This document shows, piece by piece, positions 1 to 7,879 of a stretch of 64,000 nt of DNA; within the stretch, counting starts at the first letter, position 1, and every line of letters begins with the position of its first letter. The notes beneath the pieces are model-generated. The model saw only the letters and a program-made list of their open reading frames with translations. It had not been told where the DNA came from and searched no databases. A program made the position numbers and the translations under genes. Source of the DNA: Roseateles_E cavernae (GTDB lineage: Bacteria > Pseudomonadota > Gammaproteobacteria > Burkholderiales > Burkholderiaceae_C); contig NZ_JBDPLH010000001.1 of assembly GCF_040187885.1 (NCBI RefSeq), forward strand, positions 1,178,001 through 1,242,000, written 5' to 3'.

Positions 1-1
1 C

Positions 2-2056
2 TCGGATGCCGTGGCTGGTGTCGTCAACTTCATCCTGCGCAAGGACTTCCAGGGCGTCGAGCTCAAGACGGGCTGGGGCCAGTCCAGCCGTGGCGACGCG
101 ACCGAGAAGCAGGCCGGCGTGGCCGCTGGTTTTGGCGATCTGTTCAAGGACCGCTTCAATGTGCTGGTCGCGCTGGATGTGTTGAAGCGCGACCCGATCT
201 ATCGCAAGGATCGCGACATCTCCAAGTCCATGGACTTCCGTCGTTTCGGTCCGATCGGAAGCCTGAATCTGGACGGCCGCAGTTCGTTCTCGCCCTATGG
301 CAATATCCTGAACGATGATTTCGCCCCAACCGGCGAAACCGTCAAGCCCTGCCCGACCGAGCTGGTCAACGGCACCTGCCGTTATGACCCCAACGCCAGC
401 CTGTTGACCGCTTACAACGGCGCTGATCGTGTGTCCGGCCTGATTGCCGGTACGGTGCAGCTGACCGACGATATCCAGGCCTATGCCCGCTATATGGGCT
501 CGCGCAGCGAGGATCATTTCGAGGCCCACCCGGTGCCCGACTACTTCCTGCTGCCGGATGGTCGCTACTACATGGGCCGCTTCATGCAAGGCGGTCCGCG
601 CATCACCGACCGCAAGAACACCTTCAACAATATCGACCTGGGTGTCGAGGGCACCACCGCGAAGCTGGACTGGAAGCTGGGCCTGTCGCACGGCGTGGCC
701 AAGACCACCAACCGCGACAGCGGCTACTACGACCGTGCCAAGTGGGACGATGCCACCGGCAGCGGCAAGCTGGACGCCACCAGCAACCAGAATGACCAGG
801 CCCTGGTCGACAGCCTGAAGGTCACGCCGGTGCGAAAGGGCACGGCCGAGCTGACGGCGCTTGATGCTCAAGTCGGTGGGGACTGGTTCAAGCTGCCTGG
901 CGGCATTGTTCGTTATGCCGCCGGTTTCTCCGCTTGGCAGGAAAAGTTGGTCGACGCCCCGGATGCGCAGCAACTGGCCGGCACCGTGGTCGGCAGCATC
1001 CAGCAGTCGGGCATCAACCGCAGCCGTGATGCGCATGCCGTGTTTGGCGAACTGCAGCTGCCGATCACCAAGACGCTGGAGGCGCAGGCCGCCCTGCGCT
1101 ACGACGATTACGGCAGCGCCTCGCGCTCCAGCCCGAAGTTTGGTGTCCGCTGGCAGCTGCTGCCCCAGGTGCTGATCCGCAGCTCTTACTCGCAGTCCTT
1201 CAAGATGCCGACGCTCAAGCAGCTGCACGGCAATCCGGGCGAGGGCGCGGCCAACCTGACCGCAGAGCAATGCGTGAAGGTGGGCATGACCGCCCCCTGT
1301 GCTCTCGCGCCTTACAAGAGCGTGACCGGCGGCAATGCCGACCTGAAGCCCGAAACCGCCAAGAGCTACAACTTCGGCGCGGTGTTCGAGCAAGGGGCGC
1401 TGTCGACCAGCGTCGACTACTGGCGCATCGACAAGGACCAGAACATCGAGGAACTGGATTTGAACCAGGCGATTGATCGCGGCCTGTTCCAGCGTGACGG
1501 CAAGGGTGAGCTGCGCATCTTCCAGAACCTGCAGAACTACGCGCAGTCGAACTACAGCGGTGTGGATGTCGATGCGCGCTACAAGCTGTCGACCGCCATG
1601 TTCGGCAAGCTGAGTGCCAAAGCCTCGGCCACCTACTACCTGCATCAGCGCCGGCGCGAGAAGGCCGGTGACGCCTGGGAGGAGTCCAACGGCACCTACG
1701 CGACCCCGCGCTGGCGCACCGCGTTCTCGCTGACGAGCGAGCTGGGCCCCTGGACCACCACCGCCATGGTGCGCACGACCTCGGGCTTCTGGGACACCGA
1801 CAGGCACTACGATGAGTTCAAGCAGCTCGCGGTCCTGCGCAAGGTGTCCTCGCACACCGAGGCCGATCTGAGCCTGTCCTACGCCGGCGTCAAGAACCTG
1901 ACCCTGGGCTTCGCGATCAAGAATCTGTTCGACAAGATGCCCCCGTTCAGCGTGACCAACGCGACCGACAACACCAACTCTCAGCAAGGCTTCGCCGAGC
2001 TCTACACAAGCCGCGGCCGGTACTTCCAGCTGACGGCCCAGTACAGCTTCCGCTGA
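2..2056 (+). CDS. TonB-dependent receptor, 3' part (5' end outside window)
   Basis: This is an outer-membrane TonB-dependent receptor that would import a siderophore, vitamin or other large ligand. The frame is already open at the window edge, so the signal peptide, TonB box and most of the plug are missing. The first visible residues (SDAVAGVVNFILRKDF) are the conserved end of the plug domain, and the rest is a beta-barrel rich in alternating aromatic strands that ends in YSFR. Barrel motifs include the SSPKFGVRW and LIRSSYSQSFKMPTL strands and the late NLFDKMPPF segment, which is common to this family. About 684 codons are visible. A strong hairpin terminator follows 24 bases after the stop, so it ends its transcript. 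The substrate cannot be read from the sequence. Confidence 0.9.
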   Translation, partial: SDAVAGVVNFILRKDFQGVELKTGWGQSSRGDATEKQAGVAAGFGDLFKDRFNVLVALDVLKRDPIYRKDRDISKSMDFRRFGPIGSLNLDGRSSFSPYGNILNDDFAPTGETVKPCPTELVNGTCRYDPNASLLTAYNGADRVSGLIAGTVQLTDDIQAYARYMGSRSEDHFEAHPVPDYFLLPDGRYYMGRFMQGGPRITDRKNTFNNIDLGVEGTTAKLDWKLGLSHGVAKTTNRDSGYYDRAKWDDATGSGKLDATSNQNDQALVDSLKVTPVRKGTAELTALDAQVGGDWFKLPGGIVRYAAGFSAWQEKLVDAPDAQQLAGTVVGSIQQSGINRSRDAHAVFGELQLPITKTLEAQAALRYDDYGSASRSSPKFGVRWQLLPQVLIRSSYSQSFKMPTLKQLHGNPGEGAANLTAEQCVKVGMTAPCALAPYKSVTGGNADLKPETAKSYNFGAVFEQGALSTSVDYWRIDKDQNIEELDLNQAIDRGLFQRDGKGELRIFQNLQNYAQSNYSGVDVDARYKLSTAMFGKLSAKASATYYLHQRRREKAGDAWEESNGTYATPRWRTAFSLTSELGPWTTTAMVRTTSGFWDTDRHYDEFKQLAVLRKVSSHTEADLSLSYAGVKNLTLGFAIKNLFDKMPPFSVTNATDNTNSQQGFAELYTSRGRYFQLTAQYSFR

Positions 2057-2080
2057 ACGCCCTAGGGCTTATGCCCATCA

Positions 2081-2111
2081 GCCCGGCGCCTTCCCGCGCC
2101 GGGCTTTTTTT
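2081..2111 (+). terminator. Rho-independent terminator after the TonB receptor gene
   Basis: A perfect 9-bp GC-rich stem (2081-2089 with 2096-2104), a six-base loop and a run of seven T (2105-2111) lie just after the receptor stop codon. Confidence 0.9.
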
Positions 2112-2162
2112 GCCTCCGTCCGGGCCTCCCTAGAATGGCAAGCCGTATCCAAGGAGGATTTC

Positions 2163-3398
2163 ATGTCGGAGCCTGCTGTCCCTGTCGTTGGTCTGCCCTC
2201 TGTCTGCGAGGTGCTGATCATCGGCGCCGGCCCGGCCGGCTCGGCTGCCGCACGCCGACTGGCCCAGCAAGGTCTCGATGTGCTGCTGGTCGACCAGCAC
2301 AAGCCCGGCCGCGACAAGATCTGCGGCGATGGCCTGATCCCGGATGCCCATGCCGCGCTGTCGCGGCTCGGCGTGCTGGACGCGGTGATGGCCAAGGCGC
2401 AGCGCATCGCGCATGTGGGCTGCATAGGCCCGCGCGGCGGCCGCATCGATGTGCCGGGGAATCTGGCGGTGCTGCCGCGGCGCGAGCTGGATCTGCTGCT
2501 GCTGGAGGCGGCGCAGGCGGCCGGCGCGCGTGTGCTGACGCCTTGGCGCTTCGAGGCGCCGCTGGAGGATGCGCAGGGCCGCGTCGTCGGCGCCCGGCTC
2601 AGGCAGGACGAGCAGCTGATCGAGATCCGGGCCCGCTGGCTGCTGCTGGCCACCGGCGCGACGCCGATGGCCCTGAGCGCCGCCGGCATGTGCGAGCGCC
2701 ACACGCCCAGCGGCGTGGCCTTGCGTGGCTATGTGCGGGCGCCCACGATGGTGGGCCGCATCAAGGCGATGGACGTGGTCTGGAGCCGGGCGCTGCGGCC
2801 GGGCTACGGCTGGATCTTTCCGGCGCCCGATGACTGCTTCAATATCGGTGTCGGCGTGACCGGCAGCCACAGCTCCGCCGCCGGCAAGGGGGCCAAGAAG
2901 GCGCTGAATCTGCGCGCCATCTTCGATGCCTTCACCACGCATTACGAGCCCGCCGCGCAGCTGATGCGCGAGGGCGAACTGGTCGGCGAGTTGAAGGGCG
3001 CGCCGCTGCGCTTCAGTCTGGAGGGCGCGCGCTGGAGCCGGCCCGGCCTGATGGTCACCGGCGAGGCGGCGGGCTCCACCTACTCCTTCACCGGCGAGGG
3101 CATAGGCAAGGCGCTGGAGACCGGCATGCTGGCCGCCGAGGCGGTGCTGGCCCATCGCGAGGACGATGCCGCGGCGCGCGCCCTCTACGAGCAGGGCCTG
3201 CGCGGACTCAAGCCCAAATTCGATCTCTATGCCCGCGCCGACCGCATCAACGGCACGCCCTGGCTGGTCGATCTGCTGATCTGGCGCGCGCAGAAAAGCC
3301 CGCGCATCCTGCGGCGCATGAGCGGCGTGCTCAACGAGACCGCCAACCCCGGCAGCCTGATCACTGTCAAGGGGCTGACCCGCCTGTTTCTGGAGTAG
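2163..3398 (+). CDS. FAD-dependent oxidoreductase, geranylgeranyl reductase family
   Basis: This is a 411-residue flavoprotein. It has an N-terminal Rossmann dinucleotide fold (VLIIGAGPAGSAAARRLAQQ, about residues 17-36), followed by the DKICGDGL segment typical of the geranylgeranyl-reductase family, where a Cys-containing loop sits near the flavin. A late FAD-contact motif (TGEAAGSTYSFTGEGIGKAL) has Glu where most family members have GDAAG. Members reduce isoprenoid double bonds, but the family also holds many proteins of unknown substrate. No bacteriochlorophyll or carotenoid genes are visible here, so a role in chlorophyll synthesis is not supported. The start is backed by a near-perfect Shine-Dalgarno (aaggagg) six bases upstream. 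The next gene begins five bases after the stop, which suggests co-transcription with the amidotransferase. Confidence 0.8.
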   Translation: MSEPAVPVVGLPSVCEVLIIGAGPAGSAAARRLAQQGLDVLLVDQHKPGRDKICGDGLIPDAHAALSRLGVLDAVMAKAQRIAHVGCIGPRGGRIDVPGNLAVLPRRELDLLLLEAAQAAGARVLTPWRFEAPLEDAQGRVVGARLRQDEQLIEIRARWLLLATGATPMALSAAGMCERHTPSGVALRGYVRAPTMVGRIKAMDVVWSRALRPGYGWIFPAPDDCFNIGVGVTGSHSSAAGKGAKKALNLRAIFDAFTTHYEPAAQLMREGELVGELKGAPLRFSLEGARWSRPGLMVTGEAAGSTYSFTGEGIGKALETGMLAAEAVLAHREDDAAARALYEQGLRGLKPKFDLYARADRINGTPWLVDLLIWRAQKSPRILRRMSGVLNETANPGSLITVKGLTRLFLE

Positions 3399-3403
3399 CC
3401 CTG

Positions 3404-4162
3404 ATGTGCCAACTGCTGGGCATGAATGCCAACACGCCGACCGATGTGATGTTCAGCTTCACCGGCCTGGCTACCCGGGCCGACGAGCACAAGGACGGCT
3501 TCGGCATCGCCTTCTTCGAGGGCCGCGGCCTGCGCCATTTCGTCGACCACCACAGCGCCCGTGCCTCGCCGCTGGCCGAGCTGGTCAAGCACTACCCGAT
3601 CAAGAGCGATAACGTCATCGCCCATATCCGCAAGGCCACCCAGGGCCAGGTGGCGCTGGAGAATACCCACCCCTTCCAGCGCGAGCTGTGGGGGCGCTAC
3701 TGGGTGTTTGCGCACAACGGCAATCTGGTCGACTTCCATCCGCGCCTGCATGCCGCCTTCAAGCCGGTCGGCCAGACCGACAGCGAGCGCGCCTTCTGCT
3801 GGCTGATGCAGGAGCTGGCCAAGGCGCACTGCGATGTGCCGAGCATCGCCGAGCTCAGCGCCACGCTGGCCGAGCTGATGCCGCAGCTGGCGCGCCACGG
3901 CACCTTCAACATGCTCTTGTCCAACGGCCAGGCACTGTGGGCCCATGGCTCCACCCACCTGCACTATCTGCTGCGGGCCCATCCCTTCGGCCCGGTCCAG
4001 CTCAGCGACGAGGACCTCAGCGTCGATTTCGCCCATCACACCACGGCCCAGGACCGCGTCGCGGTGATCGCCACCGAGCCGCTGACCCGTGACGAACCCT
4101 GGGTCGCGTTCGCGCCCGGCGAGCTGAAGGTGTTTGTCGACGGCGCTCTGCTGGCGCGCTGA
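3404..4162 (+). CDS. Class II glutamine amidotransferase, YafJ-like
   Basis: This 252-residue protein matches the Ntn-hydrolase glutamine amidotransferase fold. Cys2 directly follows the initiator Met (MCQLLGMN), so Met removal would expose the catalytic N-terminal Cys. Conserved family segments follow: DEHKDGFGIAFF, the IAHIRKATQG arginine motif, NTHPFQRE and FAHNGNL. The length is close to E. coli YafJ (about 255), so this is the glutaminase domain alone with no synthase partner attached. Such free-standing proteins hydrolyse glutamine or gamma-glutamyl compounds, and the acceptor is unknown. It is probably in an operon with the flavoprotein upstream, with no room for a promoter between them. 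Confidence 0.88.
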   Translation: MCQLLGMNANTPTDVMFSFTGLATRADEHKDGFGIAFFEGRGLRHFVDHHSARASPLAELVKHYPIKSDNVIAHIRKATQGQVALENTHPFQRELWGRYWVFAHNGNLVDFHPRLHAAFKPVGQTDSERAFCWLMQELAKAHCDVPSIAELSATLAELMPQLARHGTFNMLLSNGQALWAHGSTHLHYLLRAHPFGPVQLSDEDLSVDFAHHTTAQDRVAVIATEPLTRDEPWVAFAPGELKVFVDGALLAR

Positions 4163-4241
4163 AGCCACCGCCCAACCGCCGAATCCGCCATTCGCCGCAG
4201 CGCCAGCGAGCGGCGCCCGGCGCCTGCCTAGACTGTCACTC

Positions 4242-5309
4242 ATGAGCGAATCCACCCGCAAGCCCGCCGCGCTGGACTGGACCCAGTGGCTGTGCCCCGG
4301 GCCGCGCCGGGTCTTCGCCGCCGAGGAACTGGCGCGTGCCGGCACCCAGGCCTGGCCGCGCGGCATCGACCACTATGTCTACGGCAACACCCTGGTGATG
4401 CTGCTGATCTTCAGTGCCGAGCTGCCCGAGGGCTGGGGCCTGCCGGTGCTGCTGCTGACCCTGGCTGCTGCGGCCGCCGCGCTGGCCGTCGCGCGCTGGC
4501 TGTGGCGGCGGCCGAGCCGGCTGCGCCTGAATATTGCCAGCTGGCTGCTGACCCTGCTGTTCCTGCTGGGCCTGCTGCTGTACCAGGGCCGGGGCCACCC
4601 GACGCCGGTCCTGCCGCTGCTGGTGGTGACCGGCGCGCTGGTGACGGCGCTGAGCGCCTGGTGGTTTCTGACGCTGTACCGTGTCCAGCAGATCGAGGCC
4701 CGGCTGGCCGAGCTGGACGAGCAGGCCCGCAGCCTGAGCCTGGCGCGCCGCCTCGCCACGGCCCAGATCCAGCCGCATTTCCTGTTCAACACCCTGGCCT
4801 CGCTGCAGCACTGGGTCGACACGCAGGACGGCCGCGCCGGCCCCACGCTGCGCTCCTTCACCCGCTATCTGCGCGCCACCCTGCCGATGTTCGAGCGCGA
4901 TGCGCTGAGCCTGGCCGACGAGCTGGCCATCGTGCGCAGCTATCTGGAGGTGATGCAGGCCCGGCTGGGCGAGCGGCTGCGCTGGGCGCTGCGGGCCGAG
5001 CCGGGACTCGATGCGCTGCAGCTGCCGCCCGGAGCCCTGCTGACCCTGGTCGAGAACGCGATTGCCCATGGCATCGAGCCCAGCCTGCGCGGCGGCCGCA
5101 TCGAGGTGCAGGTGCGCGCCGAAGCGGGCCGGGTGCAGCTGGAAGTCAGCGATGATGGCGCCGGCCTGGCGGCAGCGCCCTGCGATGGCGTCGGCCTCGC
5201 CAACACCCGCGCCCGCCTGGCCCAGCTGCATGGCGAGCGCGCCCGGCTTGAAGTCCTGCCGCAGCAGCCCGGCTGCCTGGCCCGCATCACGATTGACCCG
5301 CATCCATGA
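4242..5309 (+). CDS. LytS-type sensor histidine kinase
   Basis: This is a 355-residue membrane sensor kinase of the LytS/AlgZ (His_kinase, PF06580) type. The first 150 residues carry roughly four hydrophobic segments (about 50-60, 68-86, 98-114 and 122-146), followed by a short coiled linker. The phosphoacceptor box QIQPHFLFNTLASLQ places the His at residue 179. A HATPase domain follows, with the N-box LVENAIAHGIEP and a GVGLANTRARL glycine motif. The frame is open further upstream, but the ATG at 4242 is preferred because the earlier codons overlap the amidotransferase. The ATGA overlap (5306-5309) with the next gene indicates translational coupling to its cognate LytTR regulator. The signal is unknown. 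Confidence 0.87.
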   Translation: MSESTRKPAALDWTQWLCPGPRRVFAAEELARAGTQAWPRGIDHYVYGNTLVMLLIFSAELPEGWGLPVLLLTLAAAAAALAVARWLWRRPSRLRLNIASWLLTLLFLLGLLLYQGRGHPTPVLPLLVVTGALVTALSAWWFLTLYRVQQIEARLAELDEQARSLSLARRLATAQIQPHFLFNTLASLQHWVDTQDGRAGPTLRSFTRYLRATLPMFERDALSLADELAIVRSYLEVMQARLGERLRWALRAEPGLDALQLPPGALLTLVENAIAHGIEPSLRGGRIEVQVRAEAGRVQLEVSDDGAGLAAAPCDGVGLANTRARLAQLHGERARLEVLPQQPGCLARITIDPHP

Positions 5310-6070
5310 GCGATATCAAAGCCCTGATTGCCGATGACGAAGAAGGCCCGCGCGAGCAGCTGCGCGCCGCGCTGGTCCGGCTATGGCCCGAGCTGCAGAT
5401 CGTGGCCGCCAGCGCCAACGGGGTCGACGCCTGGGACGACTATCTGGCCGACGAGCCGCAGATCTGCTTTCTCGACATCCGCATGCCCGGCCTGAGCGGC
5501 ATCGAGGTGGCGCGCCGCATGGCCGCCACCGCCACGCCGCCGCAGGTCGTCTTCGTCACCGCCTTCGATGACCACGCCATCTCGGCCTTCGACGCCGGTG
5601 CGGTCGACTATCTGATGAAGCCGGTGGACGAGGCCCGCCTGAGCCAGGCCATCACGCGCCTGCAGGGCCGAGCGCAGCGCCGGCAGCCGGTCCCCGATCT
5701 GCAGGCACTGCTGCAGCAGCTGCTGCCGCAGGCGGCCGCGGCCCGCCTGCAGCGCCCGATCCAGGCCTCGCTGGGCCGCGAGGTCAAGCTGATCGCGCCG
5801 GAGGAGGTGATCTTCTTCGAGAGCGACAACCGCTACACCCGGGTCGTGCACCTGGGCGGCGAGGCCTTGATACGCACGCCGCTGAAGGAGCTGCTGGCCA
5901 GCCTGGACGCCGAGCAGTTCTGGCAGGTGCACCGCTCGGTGCTGGTCAACAGCCGCCAGATCGCCAGCGCCCTGCGCATCGACGAGAACACCATGGTGCT
6001 GACCTTGAAGGGCCGCGAGGAGAAGCTGCCGGTGTCGCGCCAGTTCCAGGGCCTGTTCAAGGGCCAGTGA
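5306..6070 (+). CDS. LytTR-family response regulator
   Basis: This is a 254-residue DNA-binding response regulator. The receiver domain (about 1-120) has the acidic pair in IADDEEGPREQL, phospho-acceptor Asp57 in CFLDIRMPGLSG, a Thr in FVTAFDDHAI and the Lys in DYLMKPVDE. The C-terminal half (about 150-254) is a LytTR domain: IFFESDNRYTRVV, RTPLKELLASL and FWQVHRSVLVN are its usual motifs. Its start codon overlaps the stop of the LytS-type kinase, so the two form a cognate pair, with the kinase phosphorylating Asp57. Family members often control envelope, exopolysaccharide or carbon-utilisation genes. The nearby M14 peptidase gene begins only 87 bases downstream and could be cotranscribed. 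Confidence 0.9.
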   Translation: MSDIKALIADDEEGPREQLRAALVRLWPELQIVAASANGVDAWDDYLADEPQICFLDIRMPGLSGIEVARRMAATATPPQVVFVTAFDDHAISAFDAGAVDYLMKPVDEARLSQAITRLQGRAQRRQPVPDLQALLQQLLPQAAAARLQRPIQASLGREVKLIAPEEVIFFESDNRYTRVVHLGGEALIRTPLKELLASLDAEQFWQVHRSVLVNSRQIASALRIDENTMVLTLKGREEKLPVSRQFQGLFKGQ

Positions 6071-6157
6071 CGCGCTGCGCACCCAAGCGGGTCAACCCGG
6101 CTGCGGCAAGACCGGGCTTTGGGCACAATCGGCCGCACTGCCAATACCGCTCCCGCC

Positions 6158-7873
6158 ATGTCAGCCCTGCCCAGCCCGCGATTCGACGAGTTCTACCGCT
6201 ACGAGGAGCTGACCCAGCTCCTGTTCGCCTACGCCGAGGCGCGGCCCAATCTGGTCTCGGTGCGCAGCATCGGCAAGAGCTACGAGGGCCGCGACATCTG
6301 GGTGCTGGTGCTGACCAATACCGCCACCGGCGCCGATATCGACAAGCCGGCCTTCTGGCTGGACGGCAATATCCACGCCGCCGAGCTGACCGCCTCGACC
6401 ACCTGCCTGTACTACCTGCACGACCTGCTGCTCAAGTACGGCACCCCGGATGAGCAAGGCCGGCAGGTGACCCAGCTGCTGGACAGCCGCGTCATCTATA
6501 TGGTGCCGCGCCTGAACCCCGACGGCGCCGAGTTGGCCCTGGCCGAGCGGCCGCGCCACATCCGCTCCTCGACCCGCCGCTACCCCTATGACGAGGAGCC
6601 GGTCGACGGCCTGAGCATCGAGGACGTCGACGGCGACGGCCGCATCCTGACGATGCGCGTGCCCGACCCGCATGGCGGCTACAAAAAGCATGAGCAGGAC
6701 CCGCGCCTGATGGTGGCGCGCGAGCCCGGCGAATTCGGCGGCGAGTACTACCGGCTGATCCCCGAGGGTTTCGTCAAGAACCACGACGGCCTGACAGTGA
6801 CGGTCAACCGCGACCGCGAGGGGCTGGACCTGAATCGCAACTTCCCCAGCGAGTGGCGCCAGGAGTACAAGCAGGTCGGCGCCGGCCCTTATCCGACCAG
6901 CGAGCCCGAGGTGCGGGCCATGGTGGACTTCATCACCGGCCACCCCAATATCGGCGCGGCCATCAGCTATCACACCCACAGCGGCGTGATCCTGCGCCCC
7001 ATGGGCGGCCACAGCGACGAGGACATGATTCCCGAGGATCTGTGGGCCTACAAGCGCTTCTCGGAGCTGGGCGTCAAGCACAGCGGCTACCCGGCCATCA
7101 GCATCTGGCACGACTTCAAATACCACCCCAAGGAAGTCATCTCCGGCACGCAGGACTGGGTCTACGAGCATCTGGGCGCCTTGTTCTGGGTGGTCGAGAT
7201 CTGGTCGCCCAACAAGGAGGCCGGCATCGAGGGCTATAAGTGGATCGACTGGTACCGCGACCATCCGGTCGAGGACGACCTGAAGCTGCTGAAGTGGAGC
7301 GACGAGCAGTGCGAGGGCCGGGCCCATGTGGACTGGCGGCCCTTCCAGCACCCGCAGCTCGGCGCGGTCGAGATCGGCGGCTGGGACAAGATGAACTACT
7401 GGCGCAACCCGCCGCCGCATCTGCGCGAGCGCGAGGCCGCGCGCTTCCCGGGCTGGATGAACCAGATCGCGCTGTCCCTGCCCAAGCTGGAGCTCTTGCG
7501 CACCGAGGTGCGGGCGCTCGGCCCCGACACCTGGCGGGTGCGCCTGGCGGTGGCCAATAGCGGCTATCTGCCGGCCTACATCACCAAGCGGGCTCTGGAG
7601 CGCAAGGTGGTGCGCGGCGTGATGTTCGAGATCCACCTGCCGCCCGGCAATCCCGAGATCAGCCTGCTCGGCGGCAAGGAGCGCATCGAAGGCCCGCAGC
7701 TTGAAGGCCATGCCCCCAAGCAGAGCCAGCAGGCCTTCCTGCCCAGCCGCGAGGTCACGGCCGACCGGGCCGTTGGCGAGTGGGTGGTGCGCGCGCCCAA
7801 GGGCACGCGGCTGGCGCTGACCGCCAGTGCCGAGCGGGCCGGCACGGTGCGTACCGAGGTGGTGCTGGACTGA
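6158..7873 (+). CDS. M14-family zinc carboxypeptidase
   Basis: This is a 571-residue metallocarboxypeptidase-like protein. The zinc motif is seen as DGNIHAAELTAS (His73, Glu76), with the third ligand at His272 in AISYHTHSG. The substrate-binding segment is DLNRNFPSEW, and the catalytic Glu is in FWVVEIWSP (Glu347). No signal peptide is visible from the ATG at 6158, so a cytoplasmic site is likely. A TTG start at 6119 is possible but has no better ribosome site. The protein is longer than classical carboxypeptidase A domains, with about 170 extra C-terminal residues forming a beta-rich tail. Substrate could be a peptide or a cell-wall peptide. The gene converges on the large penicillin-binding protein gene, with six bases between their stops. 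Confidence 0.85.
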   Translation: MSALPSPRFDEFYRYEELTQLLFAYAEARPNLVSVRSIGKSYEGRDIWVLVLTNTATGADIDKPAFWLDGNIHAAELTASTTCLYYLHDLLLKYGTPDEQGRQVTQLLDSRVIYMVPRLNPDGAELALAERPRHIRSSTRRYPYDEEPVDGLSIEDVDGDGRILTMRVPDPHGGYKKHEQDPRLMVAREPGEFGGEYYRLIPEGFVKNHDGLTVTVNRDREGLDLNRNFPSEWRQEYKQVGAGPYPTSEPEVRAMVDFITGHPNIGAAISYHTHSGVILRPMGGHSDEDMIPEDLWAYKRFSELGVKHSGYPAISIWHDFKYHPKEVISGTQDWVYEHLGALFWVVEIWSPNKEAGIEGYKWIDWYRDHPVEDDLKLLKWSDEQCEGRAHVDWRPFQHPQLGAVEIGGWDKMNYWRNPPPHLREREAARFPGWMNQIALSLPKLELLRTEVRALGPDTWRVRLAVANSGYLPAYITKRALERKVVRGVMFEIHLPPGNPEISLLGGKERIEGPQLEGHAPKQSQQAFLPSREVTADRAVGEWVVRAPKGTRLALTASAERAGTVRTEVVLD

Positions 7874-7879
7874 GCGCCG

